From Pictodentalium vernedei (Eukaryota > Mollusca > Scaphopoda > Dentaliida > Dentaliidae), in contig CM062294.1 in assembly GCA_031216915.1 (NCBI GenBank), positions 166,921,455 through 166,985,454 of the forward strand: a stretch of 64,000 bases of DNA, in the 5' to 3' direction. Positions 10,637 to 22,341 of this stretch are shown here, piece after piece. Made by a program: the position numbers and the translations under genes. How positions within the stretch are numbered: the stretch's first letter is position 1; every line of letters starts with the position of its first letter. The notes under the pieces were generated by a model. It had not been told where the DNA came from and made no database searches. It saw nothing but the letters and a program-made list of their open reading frames with translations.

Positions 10637-10867
10637 TTAACCCTTTACTCAACGTAAGGGTCAAAGCCGGCCAGTGCTGCTCTAAAAAATCGCCAGTTAA
10701 TTTTTTCATTTTTTGCCTCTGAAACATAGGTAATGACCCCTCGTTGGAACGAGAGCGTCGAGCTCGTTCTATCGAGGGGTCATAACCTATGTTTTTGAGA
10801 CAAAAAGTGAAAGAAAATAGTTATTCAAGAATTATCTTTGCAAGTGTCGTATTAGGTAAAGGGTTAA
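10637..10867. repeat. Hairpin MITE, piggyBac-like ends
   Basis: Starts TTAACCCTTTACTCAAC and ends TAGGTAAAGGGTTAA. The centre is a long near-perfect palindrome at about 10721-10800 (ATAGGTAATGACCCCTCG paired with CGAGGGGTCATAACCTAT). TTAA at both ends followed by CCCT fits piggyBac-type non-autonomous elements. Confidence 0.65.
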
Positions 10868-10964
10868 ATAAATTCAAGATAAATCTATCATCACCATTAT
10901 GTTTATGTACAAAACTTTGTATCAGCGCCTCGCTCTTATTCCTAAGGTTATTATTATTATTATT

Positions 10965-11285
10965 ATTTATTAGGGTTTAAGGTCACATACATATACACAA
11001 TTGCTAATCCCGACCGTGACAGTTTTACGGGTGGAGGAAGCCCGGATACCCGGAGAGAACCACCGAGCATCAACGAGCAGCTGTTAGCTCCTGAACATTC
11101 TAACTCTGTTCAAGCTTCGCTCATCCAGGGTTACAGCGATTGAAGACCTGTGCACCATCGTTGTGCAGTACGCCACAGTACACGGCGTCATGGTCCCCCC
11201 ATGTAGGCAACCGGGATAAAGTGCCTTGCGGGACCTCTAGCATAGAAGTCCAAAAGTCTACCACTGAGCCACCGTGCTCCTATTT
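10965..11285 (-). repeat. tRNA-derived SINE, copy 1
   Basis: Reverse orientation. The head GGAGCACGGTGGCTCAGTGG resembles a tRNA A box. The body shares the ATCCCGGTTGCC, TGTGCAGTACGCC and CCGTAAAACTGTCA-type blocks with the copy at 15446. It ends in a short TTATT repeat. Confidence 0.65.
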
Positions 11286-11289
11286 CTAA

Positions 11290-12240
11290 GGCTACATCTC
11301 GACTCTCCCGTCATACATTTTGAACAATATTTTTTGACATAAACATAATGGTGAATAGAAATATGCATCAGGAAAGAGGGACCCTCCTCAAATCCTGACG
11401 GCATGTTATCTACGCACCTGATTCCCTATACAATTCTATTCCTGGAACGTTTTTGTTATCATTTAACCGCACATGTAACTGCTAGCCATGTGAAAAGAGC
11501 CAAACTTGGAGCCTACTTTTAAAATGTAGTAGTTGGACCTCCATCTTAACCATAGCGTGCTAAATTATTGTTGATTGTCAAAACTTGACCATGGTTTTTA
11601 CCTTTTTACAATTTGTGGCAGAGTGCCTGTTGGCACTCTCCCGTAAATTGTAAGAAGGCAAATCCACATAGATGATATAATTTCACTTCAAAGATAATGT
11701 GAAGTACATGTACAGAACGTGAAGCCTTTAAGTTATTGCACCTTCGTACCAGCATAAGGCCTAAATATTAGCATCAAGCACTCTACAAGTTAACTGTAGT
11801 TTTGTTACTTTTTTGACGATCTTCTTTTTGAAGCTTTCAGTTGTATATGACCTATATTTGTACATCTAATTACATCCTTTTTGGCCTAATTCAAGCTGTT
11901 TCTCTGGCACCCAGACGAAGCCTGCCGTACCAGAGTTCGCTGCCTCGGGTCCAATGCCCTGTTTGTCTCCTTCCAATCCTCCCTTGGGGGGCCCGTTTCC
12001 AAGTCCCAGGGCCCCTCCTAACTCTACGTCTCTGATGCCCTTGTGTCGCTACTCCGGCCACCTCTTGCGGCCTCTTCTGATCTAATGTACCTCCCCCCCC
12101 CCCTCCCCCGCCGATCGCGTGGGTTCAGTGTCTTTAATATTTTAGCATCTCCGCAAAAACCTTGCGTGGTAAACCACTCCACATCTATGCCTACTCGATA
12201 ATGGCAGCTGCTCATTATTTTTGTTACAACGTATGGCCCC
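11290..12240. other. Host DNA without recognisable gene
   Basis: No gene or named repeat seen up to about 11840. From about 11900 base composition turns C-rich and may belong to the retroelement remnant that follows, but I could not match it. Confidence 0.4.
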
Positions 12241-12242
12241 TC

Positions 12243-13080
12243 CTACAGCAACCACGGTCTACCTGACCTTGTCGACATGAGCACGGCCACCTTTTGGCTG
12301 ACCCACAAGTTCGTAACCTTTGGTTTACTTCCATACGAATCCTCATTATGCCACCTCTCGTCCACATACATTTGCCGCTTCCGTTCAGCCACTCCCGGTG
12401 CATTCTTACTCGACCCCATCGGTCCCTCCAGTGATTTAGCCGGCCGCTCTGCGACCGCGGTTTGGGGTCGGGTGACCGCCCCGATGCCCCGTTGGGTGCT
12501 TTCCTCTCCGACCATGTCTTGTCGGGTTCTGAACATTCCCCGGGTATGTTCCCAAGCACGAGGTTCTAGATGGGCGCCTCAATACACATTGCCTCTACCT
12601 CACCGCTATAGAAAGGGTTATCCACCCTCTCCCTCGCAAGGGGGAACCTCCTAATCGTCCCATCTATTAGCACGTACATGTGGTCGTGCCCCGTTAGCTG
12701 TCCGTCGCTAACGAGTTCCCTCTTTACCGCCGCGCTATTACACCCTGTGTCCCGTAGCATCCGGACTTCTCGGCTACCCACATACGCTAGATACACCGGT
12801 ATCTCGTCAATTTTACCAGGGGAGGGGTATCCCTCGCACAACCCACTAATTATGGGCAATACCTTTCCTTCTTCCAACTCGGGGCAGTGGGCTCCTCTCT
12901 GCCCAAATTGCTTGGCAGGATGCCGCTGCCTGCTTTCTCTCTACAGGCTGTATAGCATTACTCCTCCTTCCATTCCTAATCGGGGACGGGTCCTCTCCCC
13001 CGGGGATAAATCGGTTTTCGGGGTCCGCCATACAGACAAACATTCTTATGCATTTTGCACGAGCGAGAAAGATTATCAAT
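12243..13080 (-). pseudogene. LTR-retrotransposon gag/retropepsin remnant
   Basis: On the minus strand a degenerate zinc-knuckle-like segment (GQRGAHCP) near 12890 leads into a retropepsin-like domain. That domain has the active-site motif VRMLRDTGCNSAAV near 12760, a flap-like region, and VLGNIPG near 12540 at the expected C-terminal position (after a frame change). Farther on are about 100 residues of charged, unassigned sequence. No reverse transcriptase, integrase or LTR is visible, so only a fragment remains. The family (Ty3-like or other) cannot be set. Confidence 0.55.
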
Positions 13081-13681
13081 TTTTTTTTACACTTTTCACC
13101 AACAAAATCGTAAATTCACGCCATCACCTTGATAAGGATCACAGGCTTGTCCTGGCGTGCAAAAACATTAAGTCCTTGGAAGTAATTTTACAAACTTTCA
13201 GGCCCCATATCTCTGAACATGTAGGTGTACAAACCGATATTGCCCCGGCTGAAGGGTTAACACAGAGTTAAATAAAAAAATCCAACCGACCCATGCATAA
13301 AATCACTTGAAATCCTTCAAAACTCATTTTAATTCCGAAAAACAATTTTGCCGACCCTCAAAATTTTATGAGTAAAAGTCGGTGATTTAGTTCTTTGTAA
13401 CCCTAAATTCCCATCGGATGTCAACTGTGAATTTGAAAACGATTTTGGAATTCATGCTTTTAAAATTAACTGTAGAAATAAATATATCGGACAGTATAAA
13501 TGTGGAGCAAGTGGCAAGTTCCAGTTCAGCAAACGCCACCGCATTTCATAAATAATTGAAATTTTAAAACGCATTACCTTTACCTTTCCTTTAATTCCTT
13601 CTGAAATGACAATTCACACCTGTGAACACCGTTGCTGTATGAAATTCTATCAGGTACAATAATGCTGTCGTTTACGAGAAC

Positions 13682-13945
13682 TACATCAGGATTAAATACT
13701 GTTATAAAAATTAAATAATAAATAGGGAACGAGAAGGTGAATAAACAGGCAGAAAAACAGCTTAACTGTGGCCTTCTACCAGAAGGGGCTGCCTTCACCG
13801 ACTCAACTAAAAATAATTACATCAGGATTAAATACTGTTATAAAAACTAAATAATAAATAGAGAACGAGAAGGTGAATAAACAGGCAGAAAAACAGCTTA
13901 ACTGTGGCCTTCTACCAGAAGGGGCTGCCTTCACCGACTCAGCTT
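13682..13945 (+). repeat. 136-bp tandem duplication
   Basis: Two head-to-tail copies with a 136-bp period beginning TACATCAGGATTAAATACTG at 13682 and 13818, differing at only a few bases, so recent. Confidence 0.85.
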
Positions 13946-14725
13946 AAGATTAAACCTTAAGATTCAACAAGATGTGCTACTTTTATCTTTACAGTTTACA
14001 TACTTTAATGAAAACTAATTCTACCTTCTTCTTTTAAGCAGGTACACAGAAGATGCTTTTTGACCAGCACCCCAATAACCGCTACAGACAGTCTAACCGT
14101 TATGGAAACAGTCACCCCCACGGTTCCTGAACATCCTCCGCTCCATCCCTAAAAGTGGTCGATCACTTTAAGGGAAGCGAGCGTTGGTCCTGCGTCCCGC
14201 CTCTGCCCCTTTTTGTAAGTGCATTGCGCATCTTTTTGTCCCAACCCAATAGGATTACAATGCAGGCCTGCCCCCGAACCAGGGAAGTTCGGGTCTTCTT
14301 CTTGGTGGTCCCCGAAAGGGGTCGTTGTTGTTTCCTTCAAAGACATCCTATCAAACAGAGACAGCCTGAGGCAGATTATACTTGCCAGTGATGGCCATCA
14401 CTTAAAATCATCTCCGAAGTGGCAGACTATACTTGCCCGAAAATCCAGATCGACTGCACCCTCGGGGAGAGGTAGTACCTTTGTGAGAGGACCCAACCTC
14501 TCACACTGGTCCTCACCCGAGGGTTCAACCGACATCAGCCAAGAGACCATCACGGCGCAACTGGTGATACCTGCAGAGTACCCGAAGCCGTTCCTCCTTC
14601 AACACGTCCAGACATGCGAGAATGAATCATCTACAGTCACTGAGGGTCGAAAGGGGCTTGTCCCCCATACCGTCCCTGCGCACCTTCGGCGCGCGAAACC
14701 ATTCCTTTCGAGAACTCTCAACAGA
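13682..14725. mobile_element. About 1.04-kb insertion in repeat A
   Basis: Absent from the other copy of repeat A. It is flanked by near-identical 14-mers, TCGTTTACGAGAAC at 13668-13681 and TCGTTTATAAGAAC at 14726-14739, like a long target-site duplication. It contains the tandem duplication and a C-rich unassigned segment. Type unknown. Confidence 0.45.
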
Positions 14726-15445
14726 TCGTTTATAAGAACACTCAACAGATATAGCGCTGCCAAGATGCACTTACATGTAGAACTTACCTATTAAGAGAGA
14801 AAGTTGGTTGGCTGTATGAAGTGAAGGAGTGCATGCTCTGCTCAGCCTCTGCACTGTGCTAGTTGTGGTTTCAGCTTATACGTCCTCCGGAGAGCTTAAC
14901 AAAAATCTTTATTTTCTTATCGCCCAAAATCTGTGTTTGGGACATCATTATTATTAAACATCACCGGTGCCGCTGGTCAGTACAGACATTTGTTCAATCA
15001 TGACGTGATGACCGTTACACAAGCTTGATGGGTCGTTGTGATCGACGATGGTCATTTGTCGAGCGTAAAATAAAGCGGGCGTCGGGCGATAGTGCTCGGG
15101 AACGATCGTCCGTCTCAGAATGTCAGGCCTGATTTTTTCTTCTTTTTTTTGGAGGGGGGGGGGGGCGGAGACGGGGTAAATACCTTCCTACCACCTGGTT
15201 CCCACGCCACTGCTTCTGCTGTGACCTTGAGTCTTCACCCAATCCCAGCTCTAATGTTGAAACTTGACCCCCCCCCCCTCCCTATCCCCAGGCCCCAGCC
15301 CCATAGGAGGATTTCCATTTTTTCTAGTTATTTTAAATTTCTTGCCTGATGTTCCAAAAATGGCTTAAGATGTGGGCGGCGGAGAGGGGAATGTTTGAAA
15401 TTGGGGGATGTGCTCCCGCACCCTCCCCCAGCTACGCCACTCATT

Positions 15446-15795
15446 GTATGGGGAGCGCGATGATTCAGTTGGTAGAGATGCAGGCTGCAAGTCGAGAGGT
15501 CCTCGGTTCGAATCCCACCTGAGGCACACGCGTTGCGCCCCTGGGCAAGGCACTTAATCCCGATTGCCCACGTGGGAGCACGTTGGCGCTGTGTACTAGG
15601 GCGTACTGCACGTCGATGGTGCACCTGTCTTCAGCCAATGCTAACTGTGCATGTGTGGAGTTAGTACGTTGGGAAGTCTAACAGTTGCTCGCCGTTGCTC
15701 GGTGGCTCTCTCCGGGTACCCCGGCTTCCTCCACCCGTAAAACTGTCAGACACAAGGTGACCATGGCTAAGTGTTCTTAAACCCCAATAAATAAA
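15446..15795 (+). repeat. tRNA-derived SINE, copy 2 (best copy)
   Basis: tRNA-like head with A box TCAGTTGGTAGAG and a perfect B box GGTTCGAATCC (about 15512-15522). A body with GGGCAAGGCACTTAATCCCG follows, then CTCCACCCGTAAAACTGTCA and an AATAAATAAAA-type tail. Pol III promoter elements are in place. Confidence 0.8.
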
Positions 15796-15799
15796 ATGT

Positions 15800-16240
15800 A
15801 TACATGCATGGAGGAACAAGTCATTGTTACATACATAGGTCAAGCGCAATGAACAATGACGACTGTTTGGCTCTCTTTGCCACGGCTGATTGTCTGTTGA
15901 TAGCAGACTGATGTCACGCATCTGTGCTGAATATCTTCTGACTTGATTCAGCACGGGAGCTTTGAGTGAATGACAAAAACATTTTGGACATTTTATCATT
16001 GTGAATACATATCATTATTGCGCTCGGCAGAAATACAAAAAATAAACATGGAATCGACCGATCGATTTGTCCCATTGTCGGAAATTACTTTGTTCTACAA
16101 AACCGCCTGTGGCTTGACTCGCTGAGAGAGATAAAATCAAGAGATTGATAATAGACCGATTGATCGGCCTCGTCAGATTATTTTTGCAGCGATTATCAGG
16201 CCAGGGCTGATCGGCCTGATAAAAATGCAAGCCCTGTTTT
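15800..16240. other. Host DNA without recognisable gene
   Basis: No gene, named repeat or clear structure seen. Confidence 0.4.
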
Positions 16241-17000
16241 AACTGGGGTAAAGGGTTCATTGTGAATATTTTATTTGTTTCATAAAATCCCATGAAATTC
16301 ACCCAATTTCATTTCTAAACAGACACACATGATTCAAGTAGGTCCACCACTAACCCGGGGTCAGCGGTCATAGGGGCCTTATTGCGAGTTTCGTTTTTGG
16401 CAAAAAATCTCCCAAATTGACCCTCGCCCTGACTGGTGTCAAAGAGTCATAAAGTGCATGGGTGAATGTCTTTTTCCTTATTGGCATAAATTCATTTGAA
16501 ATGTGTCAACACTCATTTTAAACTAGGAAAACATTAAAAAGACACCCCCAACCGGGGGTCAAGGGGTTTTATGGTGATTTTCTTATTTGTTTGCCAAAAA
16601 ACACTTGAAATACTTCAAAACTTATTTTAAAGCAGAAAAGAAAATCGCCGAAAATCGACCATCACCCTAAAGGGCTATAAGGTGCAATGTGGATTTCCTT
16701 TGTTGCATAACATCACTTGAAATCCTTCTAAAGCCATTTTAAAGCTGAAAGCGTCATTCAAATGGACCCCCCCCCCCCCACACACACACACACCAAACTA
16801 GGGTCATAAGGCTCATGTGGCATATTCTTTTTTGCAAGAAATCACTCAAAATTTTTCAAAACTCCAATAGACCACCCCCCCCCCCCCCCCATCCTAGTCG
16901 GGTCAAGGGGCCATAATGCATATGTGATTTTTTTTTCCATAATATAATTCAAAATTTATTATAAAGAAAAAAAAAACATCACAAAATATACGCTCGCCCT
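16240..17000. repeat. Diverged tandem repeat of about 115 bp
   Basis: Six or so decayed units, each with a GGGTCAAGGGGNNATAA-like block followed by an AAATCACTTGAAATCCTTCAAAA-like block (block starts near 16360, 16436, 16553, 16668, 16798, 16900). Related units occur in repeat A. Poly-C runs interrupt two units. Confidence 0.55.
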
Positions 17001-17287
17001 AATCCATAGTTAATTTTTTTGTTTTGGGTTTTTTTTTTTGTAGGGGGGCGATGGTAATTGAAAATACCAGTTCTCAGCAATGCTAAGAGACAAATCGCGA
17101 CATTTCCACCCACAATTGTCAAAAAAACCATGTCATTTCATCTCTGCTTAGGCGGCATTCGCGTATATCCGCTGTCATCTTGTCAAAAACATGCGATGAA
17201 TTCTCTGACTGGGCTCGAACTGTGCGATCTCGAAGATTTCCGAAGATTTTATTTTTGCTCGATCTCCGAGATTCGATTTATTTAACT

Positions 17288-17547
17288 ATTTATTTATTGG
17301 GGGATAATGACACTTTCGACAGCCAGGGTAATCTCGTGCCTGACAGTTTTAAATAAGTTCTAAAAACGCGAGAAATTACCTAGGTAAAAAAACGGGTCTT
17401 TGCTCGAATGACCCTTTTACCTCTACTATGGGGATTATGTGCCTCGCTCAAGAACACGACGCCGTTACCCCTGGCGAGTAGTGAACCTGGACCTTTCGGT
17501 TTGAAGTCCAATGTCATTATAACTTAGCCACAGCGCGCCCGGTGCGA
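17288..17547 (-). repeat. tRNA-derived SINE, copy 3 (diverged)
   Basis: Reverse copy with head GGGCGCGCTGTGGCTAAG, a B-box-like AGGTTCACTACTC and tail TATTGGGGGATAATG. A central insertion differs from the other copies. Confidence 0.5.
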
Positions 17548-17549
17548 TG

Positions 17550-18860
17550 TAGATATGATTGGGTAATTTTGCATAGGTATATGGGGATGATATTCAGCAT
17601 GTTGCAATTCTGGTATATAGAGCATTAGTGGTATGCAGATGTTTTCCGACACATGGGATCCCGTTAGGGACTTTACAGAAGTCTGAGTCTGTGTTGCGTC
17701 GACAGGTACATGTCCTGGTTACCTTTAAACGAACGTATTATGCCCTAACAAGATTGACTTCTTCTCTTTTCAAAAACAAGATTAATTCTCTTAATACTAA
17801 CCAATTTGAATCTTCAATTTTAGTAGTCATATTGTAACAATAAATAATTGTAATGGGATTCCTGGTTTGAAATTTATTTGTGGCTTAATATTAACAGATT
17901 TCTCCTTCCACTTTACTTTCCGGTGGCATTCTAAAAATATTTATGTATGGATAAGCATTCGTAAATTAGCACCGGCACCTATCTTGCGTTTTCAGCACCT
18001 TTTTGAAAATCGGCATTCCAAGAGGTGGGGTGGCCAAGGCCAAAACACATAAGTACTGTACGGCCGCCGTGGACTGGTCACTTTCCACGGCATGGGCAAT
18101 ACCTCCACTGACGGAATAAAATTAGATTGCAAACACTACAGGAACAATCATCACTAATTAAAATGTTTCTGATGATGATTTTTATTACCTGGTAAACGCA
18201 TTTGTGGACATCACTGTCTACACGAGGATTACGACCAGTCCACGCCGACTGTACTGTATGATCAAAATCAGAATTATGTATTTTTTGATGCCAAGTAATG
18301 GATTTGCTAAAATGGCTTTAAGAAATCTGATTCTATATAGGTATTTTATCATACAACATTACATTCTTCCAACTCATGGGGTAATTTAACTATACTCACC
18401 AGTCACAGTTACTGCACATAACCAAAGACAGATACTTGACAACCACGTGTACATCTTTTTGTAATCTATCTGACAAATGTATCGGTTCAACTATTACTGT
18501 GGATTTAAAGCCTTGTAGAGAATGGAATATTGATTCACATTTGCTGTATGGAAAATAAAAGCTTGTATAGTTGAAGTCAAGAAAGTAAACGTGAACGCAA
18601 AGCTGATGCCATCGCCAACCAGGAGGAGGTTTATGAGTTTTTTTGAAATCTGAAACACGTCGAGGTGAAAACATATCACGCAAAATGCACACAGATATGA
18701 CAATGCTTTTTCGGGAACTAACGGAGCGACGAGTCCCAGGACGGATAGCCCCGCCAATGCGATTGAAAAATTCTTGTTGGATGCGGATACGGAAATTTCT
18801 GGATGGCCACGGACGCGTACACGGACAAAGAAGCAATCACACACTCTCCCTTTATATAAT
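17550..18860. other. Host DNA without recognisable gene
   Basis: Overlapping short open frames occur near 18400-18840 but none has a recognisable domain or codon signal. Nothing else stands out. Confidence 0.4.
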
Positions 18861-18865
18861 TGTAT

Positions 18866-19197
18866 TATTGAGGATTAATGACACTTTTGACAGCCTGGGC
18901 TACTTCGTTCGGTCACTTTTACAGGTGGAGAAAGCCGAAGTACCCGGAGAGAACTACCGAGCCGCGGCGTGCAACTGTCAGACACATCATCGTTCTAACT
19001 CCGCGCAAGCAGTGTTAGTAATGGCTGAAGACAATTACACCATCGACGTTCAGTTCGCTTTAGTACGCAGCGACACTGTGTCCAGACGTGTGCAATCGGG
19101 ATTACGTGCATTGCCCAAGGACACAACGCTTTTACACCTGGCGATGGACCTTTCGGTTTGAAGTTCAACGCCGTAATCACTGAGCAACCGCGCCCCC
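18866..19197 (-). repeat. tRNA-derived SINE, copy 4
   Basis: Reverse copy sharing the CACTTTTACAGGTGGAG end, the GATGGTGTAATTGTC block (as reverse) and the head AGGGGGCGCGGTTGCTCAG. Confidence 0.65.
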
Positions 19198-19199
19198 TT

Positions 19200-20225
19200 A
19201 AGTTTAATTTGGCCTTTCCTAAAAGGAAAAGGCATTTGTTATTGTACGGCCAAAAAAAAATAAATTATTTTTTGGCTTTTCCTAAAAGGAAAAGACATTA
19301 CATTTTGTTACTGTACGGGTAAACATGTATTTTGGGGGGCTTTTCCTGTTATTGTATGGATTTTTTTTTCTCCTTTCTTTCTTCCACCACTTTACAAGAG
19401 CAGCGTTCTCGAGAACGCTCTTACAGATTTCGACAAAACTTCGCAAGGTGATAGATAGCTATGCTTTCTACTTGTGATAAGATTATCACTTCAGGCGTTA
19501 ACTTTCTTTCTGACAGAACCTGCCAAGAAGGACCAATTTTTCATTGGGCAATATCTCCCGGTCTAAATGATCGGGTGACCTGAAATTTTCGCAGATTTGT
19601 CACAAATAAAATTCTCTGTAACTATCTGGAAAGAAAAATTTACCAAAATCATTTTTTCTGCCGAAATTTTCCAAAACATCAAAAATAGGCCTGAAAATTG
19701 AACATTTTGATGTACAATCTTGGCACTGTGAATTAGCAGAACGCCTGTAATGGACTGAATGTTAAGACCTTTTCCATAACATGCTGGAAACAAAAGTTTA
19801 CCAACATTATTGTTTCTTCCAAAATTGTCCAAAACAACAAAAATGAGCCAAAAAATCGAACATGTTGGCCTACAATCACAGGATTGTGAATCAGCAAAAT
19901 GCCAGTAAAGCACTGAATAGAAAGAATGTAATATATCATTATCATAAATGCAAAAGAAATTTTGATTTAATTCACAATGTGTATAAAATGATCGCCAAAC
20001 GAGAAAAAAATGCCCAAAGTTTTATTGACCAACATCACCTGGTCTGAATGGGCTAATAACCTGGAGATTTCACAGATTTGTCATAAATAAACTTTTCCAT
20101 AACCAACTGGTAACAAAAGTTTACCAAAATTATTTTTTATACTAAAATCTTCCAAATCATCAAAGACAAGCCTCAAAATCGAACAGTTTGGCCTACAATC
20201 TCGGCACTGTGAATTAGCATTCTCA
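19200..20225 (+). repeat. Satellite-like repeat B, left of E3
   Basis: Begins with the TTTCCTAAAAGGAAAAGGCATT palindrome-containing block, then about 340-bp units carrying GACCTGAAATTTTCGCAGATTTGTC, GTTTACCAAAATTAT and GAACATTTTGATGTACAATC-like blocks. The same order occurs at 58800-60400. E3 interrupts the last unit. Confidence 0.7.
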
Positions 20226-20231
20226 TAAATG

Positions 20232-20835
20232 AGTAGGGTATATTGGAGTGTTCCAGCTCCCCTCAATTTTGTGGGCTGGAAAAGTTAGGTGGGCTGGAAA
20301 AGTTGAGTTATTTTGGAAGAAACCTAAATTTTTCTGGTAAAAACGTTGATTTTCTTGGAAAATATTGGGGTTTCCCCCCAAAATAACTCAATTTTCACCG
20401 GAAAACCCTGTTTTTCCGGAAAAAGTTTAAAATTTGAACATTTCTGGCTCACTTTCTGATGGAATTTCTCGAAGATGTCTAAAAAATTCGCCGTTTTAAA
20501 AATTCACTTTTTCATAAATTTAACACTGATTTTTCCATTGATGTGATTTTTTTCGAATTTCCCGAAAGGGGTTTTGCAGGATTGTGACCGGAGACTAGAT
20601 TAGCACTGAGATTCCCATTGGCAAAAATTCTGAAAAGACATGCTTTTTTGCAGTCATGAACTGGAAAAAAGACGCGATCGAGCGTTGATTCCCATGGGGT
20701 AAAAATTCTGATTCGACCGGCGAATTCGTAAATTGGGCTAGTAAAGTTGGCCGATAGAGATCGTACATCCCAGTTTAAAATTAGCTCGATGGCGATCTGG
20801 GATTGGATCGCGATTGAAAATGTATATTTTATGAG
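20232..20835 (+). repeat. Terminal inverted repeat, E3 left
   Basis: Imperfect inverted match to 36991-37572. The outer part is rich in TTTTTCCGGAAAA-type and TTTTGGAAGAAA-type short repeats. The inner end is ATCGCGATTGAAAATGTATA. Confidence 0.9.
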
Positions 20836-21066
20836 GTGTGAGACGAATGATAAAAAAAATTGTTTAAAAAATTAAAATTGATTTCTTTCATTAAAGAAAA
20901 AAAACTGCACAAAAGTTATTGTATATTTGAGAAGAAAAAAACAAAACCCAAAACTATTTTACAATTAATAATTATTATCATTTAAAAAAAAAAAAAAAAC
21001 ACAAAATTTAATATTTTTATAAAAAAAAAATTCAACAAAACGATGACAAAAAAAAAATAATCAGTC
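20836..21066. promoter_or_regulatory. A-rich spacer before gene X, E3
   Basis: Poly-A and A/T stretches with no reading frame. Probably the promoter region of the first gene, by position only. Confidence 0.3.
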
Positions 21067-21546
21067 ATGAAATCAACAATACGTAAAAAATCTGCATTAA
21101 AATTGAAGAAAGTCGAAAGATATTCAAAGTTGGATAGTGAAATTTATAGACTGCAATCGCATGATGCCATCGAATTGAAGGATGTTTAATTGCACGATGC
21201 CATCGAATTGAAGGACGTGGAGATGAGTGAGTTGACAGAGGAATACGACAAATATATATTGCCTTTGAAATTGAACGACACCGCCCTCGATATTATGTAC
21301 GGACGTCAAGACGATCTATTGGCCATCCTCTCAGAGAAGATAGAAAATTTCGACCCAGACGATGTGTCGCTATTCTACGGGAGTAATATACATCCGAATA
21401 TCTCTAAAGAAGTAGTCGATAGATTGAATCTGATAAGCGAGGAAAAACGGACGTTCGAGAGGGTGAATCTCGTTTTCCAATGGATTTATCAGCGAGGAGA
21501 CGATAGCTTTAAAGTTAACATGCTCGTAACGGATGTGAAATTATGA
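21067..21546 (+). pseudogene. Conserved unknown protein X, E3 copy
   Basis: About 160 codons from ATG 21067, with one TAA at 21187. HDAIELKDV occurs twice, on either side of this stop, so a 27-bp tandem duplication surrounds the break. The C-terminal 110 residues match the E2 gene near 51706-51997 (PLKLND, DDVSLFYGSNIHPNIS, VNMLVTDV). I do not recognise the family. Acidic, helical, no membrane segment. Confidence 0.65.
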
Positions 21547-22341
21547 AAGAGAGTTAGTCCATTATAGATAGATTTTTGAATCTCGACTAGAAAAACCCAT
21601 TAAAGTGCTTTTCATCTCTCTCTCTCTCTCTCTTTCAGTTGGGGGATGTGTGTGTTTTCAAGCTTGATTAATATTTCAATCGAGCATGATTCTACAGGTG
21701 TGAATCAAATGATTGCTTTTTCACTCAGACTGTTCATTTTGTACAATAAAAATATTCGGATGTTTCCCCACTTTGAATTGTGCGCTGTTATATATAACCA
21801 CACACGTATCACTGTGTGAACACCCGGATATTTTTATTGTGCTGTTTTATTTGAAAAATAGAACTGGTTTTCAAAACGCCTGCATTGATTACTGAACAAA
21901 GTGAAAAATGTTAAGTCGGTGGATTTTATTTTAATATACAATCTGGGGTGAGTAGTTTTTGATGCGTGTAACTATTAACGTCTATTTGGAATGAAGTGAG
22001 AAGTGAGGTAGTACTCGTTTTCTGTGGTATACATTTTTTTTGCTTTGCTGATGGGACTCAGTCGTCAAATGTTTTTTTTTGTTTTTTTTTGGAGTGGAGG
22101 TATAAATGATCAGTTCGGATGCGATGTACCTAATCGTCTTAATTTATTTTTGTGTTAAATGTTTTCTGTGTTAAAAAAAAATGATTTTCATTAAAAAACA
22201 TTGATTCTCATTAAAAGAAAAAAAAATATATATATATATATATATTAAATAAGAAGTTTAAAAATTCGCGAAAAAAAATAAAAAAAACCTAAAATAATAT
22301 ATATATATATATATATTAAATAAGAAGTAAAACACAAAACA
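21547..22341. other. Gene-free spacer with inverted repeat, E3
   Basis: Contains a CT microsatellite near 21622-21645 and a 21-bp inverted repeat: ACAATAAAAATATTCGGATGT near 21742 pairs with ACACCCGGATATTTTTATTGT near 21822. TA-rich runs stand at 22222-22247 and 22296-22316, before the polymerase gene. No frame recognised. Confidence 0.5.

Larger units (their letters stand above)
13120..15360 (+). repeat. Dispersed repeat A (long copy)
   Basis: Segments at 13130-13680 and 14726-15360 match, in reverse, 61660-60720. Shared blocks include the poly-C stretch, the AAATACAGTATTTT-like/AAGCTCTCCGG block and the CTTTAATTCCTTCTGAAATGACAAT block. This copy is interrupted by 13682-14725. No coding capacity recognised. 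Confidence 0.6.

Noticed and set aside
10637..10867. CRISPR-like or rho-type hairpin
   Set aside because: It is one of several dispersed copies with TTAA-bounded terminal repeats in eukaryotic DNA, so a MITE.
12678..13271. 197-codon plus-strand frame
   Set aside because: Antisense to the retropepsin-like frame, which has a recognisable DTG motif; this one has none.
14219..14794. 191-codon frame inside repeat A
   Set aside because: No domain, lies across the 1.04-kb insertion boundary, and Pro/Ser-rich composition fits chance in C-rich DNA.
15512..15522. A tRNA gene
   Set aside because: A and B boxes are present, but the cloverleaf does not close and a SINE body and tail follow, as in four other copies.
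18396..19161. Overlapping frames on both strands near a SINE
   Set aside because: Partly covered by a SINE copy, no domain, no conservation in the window.
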